Part shown: positions 39,425-49,158 of the stretch, in pieces
Layout of the letters: each line of letters starts with the position of its first letter
Position numbering within the stretch: the stretch's first letter is position 1
NCBI GenBank assembly: GCA_943789365.1
Contig: CALSTV010000001.1
Span: 806,001 to 870,000 of the forward strand
DNA: 64,000 bases
Direction: 5' to 3'
Source: an uncultured Flavobacteriaceae bacterium
GTDB taxonomy: Bacteria; Bacteroidota; Bacteroidia; Flavobacteriales; Flavobacteriaceae
Program-made: the position numbers and the translations under genes
Notes under the pieces: generated by a model
Seen by the model: the letters and a program-made list of their open reading frames with translations, nothing else
What the model was told of the DNA's origin: nothing
The model's database searches: none

Positions 39425-41164
39425 TTGAAAAGCTATTTTTCTCACCAAAATATAGAGAAATCGACAATTAATTTTCCTGCCACCACTGTGATTGATTTGC
39501 AAAAAAAAAAGAAATTCCTAAAACCAACAGTTTGCACACTGCTCCTATTTTTCTTATTGACTCCAATACACAGTCAAAAAAAGACCTTAGTCCTGCATTT
39601 TAAAGATAGTACACATACAAATCTCAAAGCATTTATTGACTTTAAAAAAAAACATGAAGACAGTGCTTCAGTTTACAATCACGTAAAAAACTTATCTTCC
39701 CTTTTACAGAGAAAAGGCTTTTTAGATTCTGAAATTCTTGTGCGTCGAGAAAACGACTCCTTATATATAGCTCAAATCAATACAAAAACAAATATAAAGG
39801 CAATCACACTAACGTTTGCCCCCCACAACAAACCTGACTACCTCAAAAAAAACAAAGTAACCATCCCTTTTGAAAACTTAGAAAAAACAATTCAGGAATT
39901 ACAAAACTATTACGAAACACAAGGAGCTGCCTTTACAGAAATCCAACTCAAACACCTAACTATAGAGGCAGATATAATGTATGCCAACGTGCAAATTAAC
40001 CTCTCAAAAGTCAGAACCATAAATAAAGTCATCGTAAAAGGCTATTCAGATTTTCCTGAGAAATTTACAAAACACCACCTTAAGCTAAAACCCACAACTC
40101 CATTTAACCAAGAACTACTTCAAAGCACAAGCAATTCACTTAAAACACTCGATTTTGTTAGCGAAACTAAAAAACCTGAAGTGCTTTTCACCAAAGACTC
40201 TACACTCCTATATATTTACCTTGCAAAAAAACGAGCAAATCGTTTTGATGGACTGGTTGGATTCTCCACTAAAGAAAACAGCGACAAGTTGCAGTTTAAC
40301 GGTTATATCGACCTACAATTAAAAAACATCTTTAACCAAGGCACATCTCTTACATTGTACTGGAACAACAATGGAAACCAACAGGAAACCTTAAAACTAG
40401 GTGCTGCTGTCCCTTATATTTTTAAGAGCCCCATCAGTCCAGAGGTTAATTTCGAAATCTACAAACAAGATTCAACATTCATCAATATCGATTTTAAACT
40501 AAGATTAAAATACCTAATCAATAAAAACAACCGAATTGGGCTTGCCATCCATAACAAAAGTTCTACATACTTATTAGAACACACAACAGCGGAAATATCT
40601 TCATACAATACAAATTATTACGGACTTACCTACGACTACAATTTACAACACAAGCACGACATTAGCACACGTGTCAAGATAGCATCTGAACTAAAGTACG
40701 GGACAAAAACAATAGACGAACTAAGATCACCTCAATACAATCTTTCATTTCGTTTTACATATCTCGAAATTCTAAGTAAAAGAAGTAGACTCTTTTTACA
40801 AAACAGCACAGCAACACTAATCGCTGACAATATAGTTCATAATGAACTTTTCTTGATTGGAGGCGCAAATAGTATCCGAGGATTTAACGAACAAAGTATC
40901 TTCTGCTCCTCCTACAACCATAGCACCATTGAATACAGACTGCTGACCAACTTTCAATCGTATCTTTATACTTTTTCTGATATAGGCTTCACAGAGAACA
41001 AAGTGATTAAAACTGAAGACAGATACTACAGCTTCGGATTAGGTTATGCTTACAACACCAAAGCGGGTGCTATTGATCTAAGCTATGCATTTGGAAAACA
41101 AAACAAAGAAGCCTTCGATTTTAACGGCGGAATGTTCCATATAAAATTAACTAGTTTTTTCTAA
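39425..41164 (+). CDS. BamA/TamA-like outer-membrane protein with POTRA-type N-terminus
   Basis: Up to 579 residues. After a basic and hydrophobic signal (about 26-50, ending near TPIHSQ) come POTRA-like repeats (about 55-260) and a C-terminal beta-barrel with IGGANSIRGFNEQ, equivalent to the VRGF motif of Omp85 proteins, ending in Phe. It is shorter than BamA, so an Omp85 relative of unknown substrate is likely. No ATG exists upstream of the signal peptide: the frame opens with TTG at 39425, and GTG 39488 or TTG 39497 would place the signal peptide at the terminus. Ten consecutive A residues follow the last of these. Confidence 0.8.
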   Translation: MKSYFSHQNIEKSTINFPATTVIDLQKKKKFLKPTVCTLLLFFLLTPIHSQKKTLVLHFKDSTHTNLKAFIDFKKKHEDSASVYNHVKNLSSLLQRKGFLDSEILVRRENDSLYIAQINTKTNIKAITLTFAPHNKPDYLKKNKVTIPFENLEKTIQELQNYYETQGAAFTEIQLKHLTIEADIMYANVQINLSKVRTINKVIVKGYSDFPEKFTKHHLKLKPTTPFNQELLQSTSNSLKTLDFVSETKKPEVLFTKDSTLLYIYLAKKRANRFDGLVGFSTKENSDKLQFNGYIDLQLKNIFNQGTSLTLYWNNNGNQQETLKLGAAVPYIFKSPISPEVNFEIYKQDSTFINIDFKLRLKYLINKNNRIGLAIHNKSSTYLLEHTTAEISSYNTNYYGLTYDYNLQHKHDISTRVKIASELKYGTKTIDELRSPQYNLSFRFTYLEILSKRSRLFLQNSTATLIADNIVHNELFLIGGANSIRGFNEQSIFCSSYNHSTIEYRLLTNFQSYLYTFSDIGFTENKVIKTEDRYYSFGLGYAYNTKAGAIDLSYAFGKQNKEAFDFNGGMFHIKLTSFF

Positions 41165-41372
41165 CCCACTTGATTTCCCAAACTTCGGTAAGTAAAATAA
41201 TTGTCATTTTTAAGGGCAAAAACCATCGTTTTTTAAACGATAACAAAACATCTTCCTCATTAAATTAACAGATATTCATAAAACTGAATAATTTTAACAT
41301 TTCTTAACATTAAACCTTAGTAGTTCCAAAAATAATTAGATATTTAACCTAACTAATTCAAATAACAATCAT

Positions 41373-44300
41373 ATGAAACCAAAGTTTAGAAGGGTTGCAA
41401 CGCTATTATTGGCGCTTGTGGTCCAGTTTACTTATGCACAAACAAAGACTGTTACGGGTACAATCTCGGACAGCACAGGCCCCCTCCCGGGAGTGGGTGT
41501 CGTAATTAAAGGTACCACTACCGGTACTGAAACAGATTTTGATGGAAATTACACCATTGAAGCCGAAGAAGGAGCTGTTCTGCAGTTTACTTATGTAGGA
41601 ATGCTTAATTCCGAACAAACCGTTGGAAGCGCTTCCTCCATCAATGTAACGATGACAGAAGACACTGAAGCACTTGAAGAAGTGGTGGTAACCGCTCTTG
41701 GTATTTCAAGAGAAAAGAAAGCCGTTGGTTATGCAGTAACCACAGTTAAAGGTTCTGAAATCGCAGAACTTGAAGTTGTTAACCCTATGGCTGGATTACA
41801 AGGAAAGGTCGCTGGTTTAGACGTTACGTCTGCACCAACACCGGGTGGTACACAAAACGTTATGATTCGTGGAGCCTCTTCTTTTACTAGTAATCAACCG
41901 CTTTATATCGTTGATGGAGTTCCTTTAACTAACTCACAAAACAGAGCTGGAGATAGTTTAAATGACCAAGTTGATTTTGGTTCTGGTATCAACTCAATCA
42001 ATCCAAATGACATTGAAAACTTAACAGTCCTTAAAGGTGCTGCCGCAACCGCCTTATACGGTTCGAGAGCTGCCAATGGTGTAATCATGATTACAACCAA
42101 AAATGGTAAAAAAGGAGCTTTACAAGTTGATTTCAATACGTCGTACTCGATTAGCCGTGTTGGACACTTAGCTGAAAAACAATCTGATTTCGGACAAGGA
42201 TGGAGTGCACACGCTGCTTTAGATGAAAATGGTAACTGGGGTCCTAAATACGACGGTATTGACCGTGTATGGGGTAATGTAGTTGACAACAGTCAACAAA
42301 TAAAACCTTTTTCTTTCTTAGAAGATAACATCCGTGATTTTTACGACTACGGAGAGAATATTAAAAATGCCATCTCTTTTTCTGGAGGAAATGAAACAAC
42401 AACGTATTTCCTTTCACTTTCTCAAAACAGTGTAGATGGTGTAATTCCAACAGACAGCGATTCTTATGATCGTTATACAGTTGCAACCAAAGGTTCTTAT
42501 CAAGGAGCAAAATTAAAAATTAGTTCTTCGTTAAACTTCAGTAATGAAAAAACGAAAACGGTTCCTACAGGACAAGGAAACTCTGTATTGAGATCTTTGT
42601 ATGAGATTCCAAATGACATTTCTATTGTAGATCATAAAGACTACAATAATAAATTTAACAATCTAGACAATTACTTTACCCCTTACGGTGTGAACCCTTA
42701 TTATTTCCTAGATAAAAGTGGAGCAGAACAAAACAAATACAAGTTTTTTGGAAAGTTCCAATTTGACTACGACATTTTAGACAACTTAAAAGCAACTTAC
42801 CGTTTTGGAGGGGATTTTGAAACGTCATTAGAAGAAACTTACAAAGCTATTGTGGCCTTTTCAGAAGGAGCTATTAACGACGGGTCGCAAGCTGCTGCTC
42901 CGGGTTATTACAGAGAGCAACGTAGAAACAGAGTACAAATCAACCATGATTTGATGTTGAACTACAACAAAGCCCTCAGTGAAGATATTACGCTAAATGC
43001 AATTCTTGGATTCAACGCAAATGAAAGAGTTTACAACAGATTGTATGCTGAAATTTCTTCTATTGATGTACCAGAATTCCACAACCTTAATAACAGTTTA
43101 ACACCTGCAACTGCAGATCAAGAAAGAGAACAACGACGATTGGTGGGTACCTATTTAAGTGCAGACATCAGCTATAAAGATTATCTTTTTGTAAACGCAA
43201 CAGCGAGAAATGATTGGTCTTCTACATTACCTGAAGGTTCAAACTCTTTCTTTTATGGTGGTGTTACTGCTAGTTTCTTAATTACTGACTTTATGCGTTC
43301 TAATGATAATGACACTGGAATCTTTGATTTTGGAAAAATTAGAGTTGCTTACGGTTCTACCGGTAACGATGCAGATCCTTATTCGGTTTATGACCGTTAT
43401 GTTCCAGCTTTTTCGGCGCACCCAGGCTATCCTAATTTCGATGACTTAACTTTTCCTTTGAATGGAACCAATTCTTATATGGCTTCCAACCAATTAGGAA
43501 ATCCGAACTTAGAACCAGAAATCACAAAAGAATTTGAGGTAGGTTTTGAAACAAGAATGTTAGACAACAGAATTGGCGTTGAATTTTCTTACTACAATAG
43601 ACTAACGGAAGGTTTAATTGAACAATTAGACCTTGACCCTTCTTCAGGATACACATACATAATTGGTAACTTAGGAGATGTTCGTAATTCAGGAATTGAA
43701 TTGAGTATGGATTTTGTACCCGTACGCACAGACGACTTCCGTTGGGACATTAACTGGAACTACGCAAAAAACACCAATAAGGTTGAAAAACTAGATGTAA
43801 GTGAAATTCAAATCTCTGGTTTTGGAGGTGGAATGGGAATCTATGCTGTTGAAGGCATGGCCATGGGACAATTTAAAGCTACCATTCCTGAAACAGTTCT
43901 ATTCAACGGCGTAGAAAGCGTTGTTGTGGATGGAACAGGAAACCCACAGGCTTCTACAGACCCTGAACTACTTGGGAAAGACATGAATGAAAAATACCGA
44001 ATGGGTATGACCAATACGTTTACCTATAAAGGATTCACCTTAAGTGGCGTTTTGGATTATAGACATGGAGGTCATATCTATTCAAATACCAAAGACTATA
44101 TGCACTGGACGGGTAGTGCTCCTGAATCTGTATTGAACGATCGTAACGCCTTTTTAGTACCGAACTCGGTAGTATCTAATGGAGACGGAACGTATAGCGA
44201 AAACTCAACGCCTGTTGACCCAACTGCCTTACACACTTTTTATAGTGATGGAGGAATGGCTGGAGAAGGTTTTGCAATCATCGATAGATCCTATTTAAAG

Positions 44301-44537
44301 CTAAGAAACATTACCCTAGCCTACAATGTATCTTCAAGCTTTTGTGAACAATTGAAATTAAGCGCCGTGAGACTCTCTGTATCAGGAAGTAACTTCTTGT
44401 TATGGACGCCAGCTGAAAACCCTTATATCGATCCTGAGACTACAACTTTTGGAAACGATATTAGTGCTAGATTTGGTGAGTTTGGAGCCAATCCTACTCA
44501 GGAAGTATTCACTTTCGGAATGAATATTAAATTTTAA
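41373..44537 (+). CDS. SusC/RagA family TonB-dependent outer-membrane transporter
   Basis: 1054 residues. Signal peptide ending at TYAQ (about 22), a carboxypeptidase-regulatory-like domain (TVTGTISDSTGPLPGVGVVI, about 25-105), a plug with ALGISREKKAVGYA and LYIVDGVPL (about 110-240), then a 22-strand-type barrel ending MNIKF. With the SusD partner it forms a pedal-bin importer powered by TonB. No glycoside hydrolases or sensor genes accompany it, so the cargo (glycan, peptide or other) is not predictable. First of a four-gene rightward operon. Confidence 0.95.
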   Translation: MKPKFRRVATLLLALVVQFTYAQTKTVTGTISDSTGPLPGVGVVIKGTTTGTETDFDGNYTIEAEEGAVLQFTYVGMLNSEQTVGSASSINVTMTEDTEALEEVVVTALGISREKKAVGYAVTTVKGSEIAELEVVNPMAGLQGKVAGLDVTSAPTPGGTQNVMIRGASSFTSNQPLYIVDGVPLTNSQNRAGDSLNDQVDFGSGINSINPNDIENLTVLKGAAATALYGSRAANGVIMITTKNGKKGALQVDFNTSYSISRVGHLAEKQSDFGQGWSAHAALDENGNWGPKYDGIDRVWGNVVDNSQQIKPFSFLEDNIRDFYDYGENIKNAISFSGGNETTTYFLSLSQNSVDGVIPTDSDSYDRYTVATKGSYQGAKLKISSSLNFSNEKTKTVPTGQGNSVLRSLYEIPNDISIVDHKDYNNKFNNLDNYFTPYGVNPYYFLDKSGAEQNKYKFFGKFQFDYDILDNLKATYRFGGDFETSLEETYKAIVAFSEGAINDGSQAAAPGYYREQRRNRVQINHDLMLNYNKALSEDITLNAILGFNANERVYNRLYAEISSIDVPEFHNLNNSLTPATADQEREQRRLVGTYLSADISYKDYLFVNATARNDWSSTLPEGSNSFFYGGVTASFLITDFMRSNDNDTGIFDFGKIRVAYGSTGNDADPYSVYDRYVPAFSAHPGYPNFDDLTFPLNGTNSYMASNQLGNPNLEPEITKEFEVGFETRMLDNRIGVEFSYYNRLTEGLIEQLDLDPSSGYTYIIGNLGDVRNSGIELSMDFVPVRTDDFRWDINWNYAKNTNKVEKLDVSEIQISGFGGGMGIYAVEGMAMGQFKATIPETVLFNGVESVVVDGTGNPQASTDPELLGKDMNEKYRMGMTNTFTYKGFTLSGVLDYRHGGHIYSNTKDYMHWTGSAPESVLNDRNAFLVPNSVVSNGDGTYSENSTPVDPTALHTFYSDGGMAGEGFAIIDRSYLKLRNITLAYNVSSSFCEQLKLSAVRLSVSGSNFLLWTPAENPYIDPETTTFGNDISARFGEFGANPTQEVFTFGMNIKF

Positions 44538-44545
44538 AAACTAAG

Positions 44546-46072
44546 ATGATGAATAAATATATAATAAAATTTACACTGGCCATGCTCCTTGTTTTTACAG
44601 TGAGCTGTGACGACTATCTAGACGTCAACCAAGATCCCGATGTACTTAGTGACATCGACAGTCCCAAAAGAATTCTTCCTGCCGCACAAGTGGGCGTTGC
44701 CAATCAATTAATGGCTTATGACTTTGGGTTTGGAGGTGCGTATTGGGCGCAATATTGGACACAATCCTATACAGCTTCACAATTTAAAAATCTTTGCGAA
44801 TTCCAAGATGTTGAATTTGAAGATGCTTATGGAGAATTAACGTCTGGAGTTTTAAACGACTTAAAAAGAATCACTACACTTTCTACAGCTGCTGAAGACA
44901 AAGGCTATGCCTATATCGCAGAAGCTCTTAGCATTTATACTTGGCAAGTGATGACTGATATGTGGGGTGACATTCCATACACTGAAGCTTTGCAAGGAAA
45001 CGAAGGTATTACACACCCTGTGTTCGATACTGGTGAATCTATTTATGCTGACTTAATGACGAGAATCGAAGCTTTATTAGCTACCGATTTAACAGATGTA
45101 AGTGTAGAGGAAGCTTTTGATTTTGTATACGCAGGTGATATGGCTGCTTGGCAAAACTTCGTTGCTTCTCTTAAATTAAAATTGATGCTACGCCAGTCTG
45201 AAACTTCTGCGTATGACAATGCAGCTGTGGTTACTTTTATTGAAAGTGGTGTGAGCTTTTTAGGAAGTTCTGCTAAAATCTCTGGAGAGGTTTGGGAAGA
45301 TGATAAAGAAGGAAAAAGACACCCAATGCGTGAATTTGAAGCAGGAGGTGCTAACTATGTCTCTACCAACGTAATCGGATGTAAAAGTTTTATTGATTAT
45401 CTGGCGCTAAACGTAGATCCTCGTTTGGACAAATTATTTACACCTACGAGCGCTGGGCATAGAGGGGCATTCTTTGGAGATTTCAACTCTTTAGAAGACA
45501 GTAGTGGAAGTGGAACATCTGATGACAAGGAAGATTATAGCGAAGCTTTATTTACTGGTGATATGGATTTGATGATCATGAGTGACTGGGAAGTAAACTT
45601 CTATTTAGCCGAAGTATACGCCCGTGCTAACAACACAGCCAACGCAAAAATGTACTTTGACGCAGGTGTTACTGCATCATTAGCACAACACGGAATTACG
45701 GCTACAGACATCATTGATAGCGGCTATGCAATGTGGCAGAACTTAACTACGGAAGAAAACATCAAGCAAATTGCCATGCAAAAATGGGTTGCCAATGCGA
45801 ATTACCAATTTGCAGAAGCGTTTTTTGAACGTAACAGAACAAAATACCCTACGGTAAATGAAATCGACATTAAAGCAGACAGAAACGATGCTTTTCTTAA
45901 TTTCCCAGTAGGTGATATTACCATCTCTGTTGTAGGAAAGGAAAGAACCAACGGATTCTTGCCAGCGTCTCCGGTATACCCAACGGATGTGCTAAACAGA
46001 AACGTGAATGCTCCTAGCCAAAAAACAGATATACTTGAAAAAGTATGGTGGGATCAAAAAGCTGGTAAATAG
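44546..46072 (+). CDS. SusD/RagB family surface nutrient-binding lipoprotein
   Basis: 508 residues. Lipoprotein signal ending FTVSC with Cys followed by DDYLDVN, the usual SusD start. Helical, TPR-like body with WQVMTDMWGDIPYTEAL and the C-terminal WANANYQFAEAFFERNRT region. It belongs to the SusD-like_2 type. It closes over the SusC pore and captures the substrate. Eight nt after the SusC gene. ATG 44549 is an equally good start. Confidence 0.93.
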   Translation: MMNKYIIKFTLAMLLVFTVSCDDYLDVNQDPDVLSDIDSPKRILPAAQVGVANQLMAYDFGFGGAYWAQYWTQSYTASQFKNLCEFQDVEFEDAYGELTSGVLNDLKRITTLSTAAEDKGYAYIAEALSIYTWQVMTDMWGDIPYTEALQGNEGITHPVFDTGESIYADLMTRIEALLATDLTDVSVEEAFDFVYAGDMAAWQNFVASLKLKLMLRQSETSAYDNAAVVTFIESGVSFLGSSAKISGEVWEDDKEGKRHPMREFEAGGANYVSTNVIGCKSFIDYLALNVDPRLDKLFTPTSAGHRGAFFGDFNSLEDSSGSGTSDDKEDYSEALFTGDMDLMIMSDWEVNFYLAEVYARANNTANAKMYFDAGVTASLAQHGITATDIIDSGYAMWQNLTTEENIKQIAMQKWVANANYQFAEAFFERNRTKYPTVNEIDIKADRNDAFLNFPVGDITISVVGKERTNGFLPASPVYPTDVLNRNVNAPSQKTDILEKVWWDQKAGK

Positions 46073-46098
46073 TACTTTTAAATATAAAATTTAAGACC

Positions 46099-46839
46099 AT
46101 GAAAAAACTTATAAATATAACAACTATAATTCTACTCACTTTGACATTTACGTCATGCGAGGGAGACTCAACTGAAGGAGTTTCTAGAATCACCTACTTT
46201 CCGGATATGGTAATTACTGGAGACCCTGTCACTTTTGTAGAACTTGCTTCTACCTATACAGATGAAGGCTGTATAGCAATGTCGGGAGAGGAAGAACTTG
46301 AAGTAACTACAAGCGATATTTCCAAAGGACGCTATAACGGAGCCGATATGGATACAAATGTATGGGATTTACATACAATCACTTACACTGCTTTAAATGA
46401 AGATGGATTTCCTGGTACTGCAACTCGTGAGATTTGGGTTGGAGAAACAGGTGATTTAGTAACTGATATTTCCGGATACTACCTATCCAGTGTAGAAAGA
46501 GGAACTACTGAATCATACGAGGATCTAGCATATGTATCTATCAAAAAAACCGGCGCCAGCACCTATGAACTTTCATGTGCTATTGGTGGCTACTATGAAT
46601 TAGGTAGAGAATATTATGCTTTTGGAGACTTGTTTAGAGCTGCTGGTTCTATCATTACTGTAAATGATATTCCTACTAACGACTTCAGCATTACGGATGC
46701 TGATCTGAACAATCCGTTTTGGGGAAGCAATCCATTTACTGTAGAAAACTTTACTGTAATTCCTGAAACCAAAACGATAACTTTTACAGGTTCCGGATTT
46801 AGTAATTTTAACGTAACTCTTACACAAGTTCAATTTTAA
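46099..46839 (+). CDS. Surface lipoprotein with DUF5011/DUF5012-like immunoglobulin domain
   Basis: 246 residues. Lipobox FTSC at about residue 20, then an Ig-like domain (about 30-115) whose core is YTDEGCIAMSGEEE...HTITYTALNEDGFPGTATREIWV. A C-terminal beta-rich domain contains GGYYELGREYYAFGD. Third gene of the SusC/SusD operon. It is related to the product of 47883-48566 in both domains. Probably a surface glycan-binding-type accessory (inference). Confidence 0.8.
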   Translation: MKKLINITTIILLTLTFTSCEGDSTEGVSRITYFPDMVITGDPVTFVELASTYTDEGCIAMSGEEELEVTTSDISKGRYNGADMDTNVWDLHTITYTALNEDGFPGTATREIWVGETGDLVTDISGYYLSSVERGTTESYEDLAYVSIKKTGASTYELSCAIGGYYELGREYYAFGDLFRAAGSIITVNDIPTNDFSITDADLNNPFWGSNPFTVENFTVIPETKTITFTGSGFSNFNVTLTQVQF

Positions 46840-46850
46840 AAACATTTATT

Positions 46851-47660
46851 ATGATATTAAATAAAAATAAAAGTATTATTGGACTCATCACGTTGGTGAT
46901 TTCATTAAGCTTCATTTCGTGTAGCGAAGATGTTGAGATATGGGATAGTAATACCTTATCTTATTCTGGAACTTATGACATTCAACTTTTGAGTGAAGAT
47001 GAAACTACGGTATACGTTGACTATGATGCCGGTGATCAGATCCAAGTATACAACACAGCTGCAAATGTTGCAAATGATATCTGGATTCATGATTTGGATG
47101 GAGTATTTCCTTTAACGAGCAAATTTAACTTTGCCGGAAATTCAACTTCATTTATGTCGACTAGTACCGCTTGGGATGATTTGACAAACAATTTAGATGC
47201 TTTGGATGTACCAGATACAGATTCTACTATTAATGATGAAGACATAGCGGACCTTGTAGAGTCAGTTGATGGAGTCCCTAATGATCCAAATAACCCTAAT
47301 CATATTGAAGGGGTAATAATTGATGACGACAATAATCTAATTATAACTGAAGCGGACGTAGTTCTCACGGTTGACAGAGAGTACATAAGATCCGCAATTA
47401 CAGAAGGTAGCATTGGTATCGCAGATGCGCAAACCACAGGCGGTAATACCTCTGACAGTATTCGTATCAAAATTGTTTTATATAGCGGAACGGTAACGTT
47501 TACCAGTTATGAAACAGACGAAGATAGCTGGGTAATTCCAGGTACTCCGGAATATGACTGGGAATTTACTTCTGTAGCATATGACAGTGCTTTAATTCCT
47601 GATGAAACTTATGTAGTTTCTGGATACCGATATACAGGTCATGCAGAGGACGAGCATTAA
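46851..47660 (+). CDS. Lipoprotein of the lipid-binding/calycin-like family found after SusD genes
   Basis: 269 residues. Lipobox SFISC with following SEDVE, a Ser-plus-acidic signal like those for surface export in Bacteroidota. The body is beta-rich and very acidic; LLSEDETTVYVDYDAGDQIQVYN and IWIHDLDGVFPLTSKFNF resemble PF12888 (putative lipid-binding). The family match is from memory and moderate. Fourth and last gene before a terminator. Confidence 0.65.
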   Translation: MILNKNKSIIGLITLVISLSFISCSEDVEIWDSNTLSYSGTYDIQLLSEDETTVYVDYDAGDQIQVYNTAANVANDIWIHDLDGVFPLTSKFNFAGNSTSFMSTSTAWDDLTNNLDALDVPDTDSTINDEDIADLVESVDGVPNDPNNPNHIEGVIIDDDNNLIITEADVVLTVDREYIRSAITEGSIGIADAQTTGGNTSDSIRIKIVLYSGTVTFTSYETDEDSWVIPGTPEYDWEFTSVAYDSALIPDETYVVSGYRYTGHAEDEH

Positions 47661-47680
47661 GAGAATTTTCTAAATACATT

Positions 47681-47715
47681 AAAGCCATCTAATTTTTTTA
47701 GATGGCTTTTTTTTT
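47681..47715 (+). terminator. Terminator of the SusC/SusD operon
   Basis: A stem AAAGCCATCTAA with its complement TTAGATGGCTTT and a T-rich loop is followed by T9. It lies 21 nt past the last operon stop. Confidence 0.9.
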
Positions 47716-47882
47716 GCCATTTTTTAAATGACACCCAAACTTCTTCATAAAAACTAAGTTTCAAAGACTTCTTAACCAAATAAAACAACACAGCTTTTTG
47801 AGTATTTTTAATTTTAATTCTTAGTTTATTTTTTATCTTTTGTTATTTTATATACATTTACAATTTATAAATAACTGCAAAT

Positions 47883-48566
47883 ATGAAAATAAACAAACTA
47901 ATAAGCGCATCGATACTTACTGTACTGCTTACCTCCTGTCTAGGAGACAACACTGATACTATTTCAAGTATTACGCATTACCCTAATCTAAAACTCATTG
48001 ACAATCCAATACTCTACGTTGAAAAAGGAACTACTTATAACGAGCCAGGTATTAGGGCTACTTTAGATGGTTTAACAGTGCCTTATGAAATTAGTGGGCA
48101 CGTAGACACAAGAGTAGCTGCCGTTTACGATCTTACTTATACTGCAGAAAATTCAGATGGTTCGACAACAAGTATTTCCAGGAAAGTGTTTGTATACGAA
48201 AACAATGAAACCTTAGCTGGTATATGGCAAGGTACCCGCGTTCAAAAGAGCGGTGGTCCTGTACTCATTGCAACTACCGATACACCAAATATTTATTATA
48301 CTAGTGGATTTCTTGGAGGCTATTACGAATATGGCTCAGATCTAGGAAGTTTATATAGATGTCATGCCTTTCTTGAAGTCAATGGAAACGAAATCTCTTC
48401 CGATGGAGGCGAAAATACCCAAGGTTTTTGGTCCATGTCGAATGGCATTGTTATGGATCATCTACAAGGCCTTAAATGGACAGTTTCTTTCGAAAGCAGT
48501 AAACTGGATCTAGGCTTCGATGTGGAACTTACAAAAATTAAATTTGATGAAAACGAATCGAGATGA
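47883..48566 (+). CDS. Lipoprotein paralogous to the SusD-adjacent Ig-domain lipoprotein
   Basis: 227 residues. Lipobox LLTSC (Cys19), then an Ig-like region with TTYNEPGIRATLDGLTVPYE and YDLTYTAENSDGSTTSISRKV, and a C-terminal GGYYEYGSDLGSLYRCHAFLE segment. These align with the 46099-46839 product. It stands behind the operon terminator with a 222-nt gap, so it is probably transcribed separately. Likely a duplicated accessory surface lipoprotein; ligand unknown. Confidence 0.78.
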   Translation: MKINKLISASILTVLLTSCLGDNTDTISSITHYPNLKLIDNPILYVEKGTTYNEPGIRATLDGLTVPYEISGHVDTRVAAVYDLTYTAENSDGSTTSISRKVFVYENNETLAGIWQGTRVQKSGGPVLIATTDTPNIYYTSGFLGGYYEYGSDLGSLYRCHAFLEVNGNEISSDGGENTQGFWSMSNGIVMDHLQGLKWTVSFESSKLDLGFDVELTKIKFDENESR

Positions 48567-48830
48567 TTTTAAGACAAACATTCTACCATAGGGCTACATG
48601 TTTTATTCAAGGTTATATCGAAACAACAACCTGATATCAGTGGCATGGAGGAAAAAACTTCTAAACTTTTAGGAATCACACCAGTGATAAAACTATAAAC
48701 AATGAAAGCTCTATAGACAAAGTGATTATTTATAAAGGTATAACGGGGTATTTTATAAATAACTGATGCCGCTGAGGAAGTATTTATTGGTCTGACACGA
48801 ATGGCGACTAGTAATTCTTTCCCAAAAAAC
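48567..48830. other. Non-coding or decayed stretch after the lipoprotein
   Basis: No intact gene. Short + strand segments translate plausibly (for example 48573-48692, ending in LLGITPVIKL) but are broken by stops and frame changes, as in a decayed gene. This is weak and by eye only. Confidence 0.3.
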
Positions 48831-49110
48831 CTCAAAACTTTCGTTTTGGATAGTATTCTTCACGAATTTCGAGGGATTGTATATCCCTAGTTCGCCCCGC
48901 TTTGAGAATAAAGTCTACCCAGCTTGGCAGCTGAGTGCCTTTTTTAGTTTATAAAAATTCTCAAAACTTCGTTTTGGATAGTATTCTTCACGAATTTCGA
49001 GGGATTGCATATCCCTAGTTCGCCCCGCTTTGAGAATAAAGTCTACTCAGCTTGGCAGCTGAGTGCCTTTTTTAGTTTATAAAAATTCTCAAAACTTCGA
49101 TTTGGATATT
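48831..49110 (+). repeat. Tandem array of 128-bp units mimicking the tRNA-Val 3' end
   Basis: Units begin at 48831 (one extra T), 48960 and 49088 (partial). Each complete unit contains a T-arm-like hairpin (AGGGAT, loop TGTAT or TGCAT, ATCCCT; 48872-48888 and 49000-49016), then TTCGCCC, comparable to the tRNA-Val acceptor strand ATTGCCC. A spacer with ATAAAGTCT follows, then a stem-loop CTCAGCT/AGCTGAG, then a tail CTTTTTTAGTTTATAAAAAT identical to the tRNA-Val terminator tail. Orientation is inverted relative to the tRNA, as in the array at 1-610. Confidence 0.93.
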
Positions 49111-49127
49111 TTTATAAACTAAAAAAG
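49067..49127. repeat. 20-bp perfect inverted repeat joining the array to the tRNA-Val terminator
   Basis: Arms 49067-49086 and 49108-49127 are exact reverse complements around a 21-nt loop. As at 584-641, the left arm is the unit's T-rich tail and the right arm is the tRNA terminator's tail. Confidence 0.95.
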
Positions 49128-49149
49128 TCTGCACTTTCGTGCAGACTTT
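49121..49149 (-). terminator. Intrinsic terminator of tRNA-Val
   Basis: An 11-bp stem AAAGTCTGCAC/GTGCAGACTTT with loop TTTC, followed on the minus strand by T6. Nine nt past the tRNA 3' end. Confidence 0.92.
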
Positions 49150-49158
49150 ATCCATTCG

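Noticed and set aside
48569-48835. 88-residue minus-strand open frame
   Set aside because: It has no recognisable domain, and most of the region reads better as degraded sequence on the + strand.
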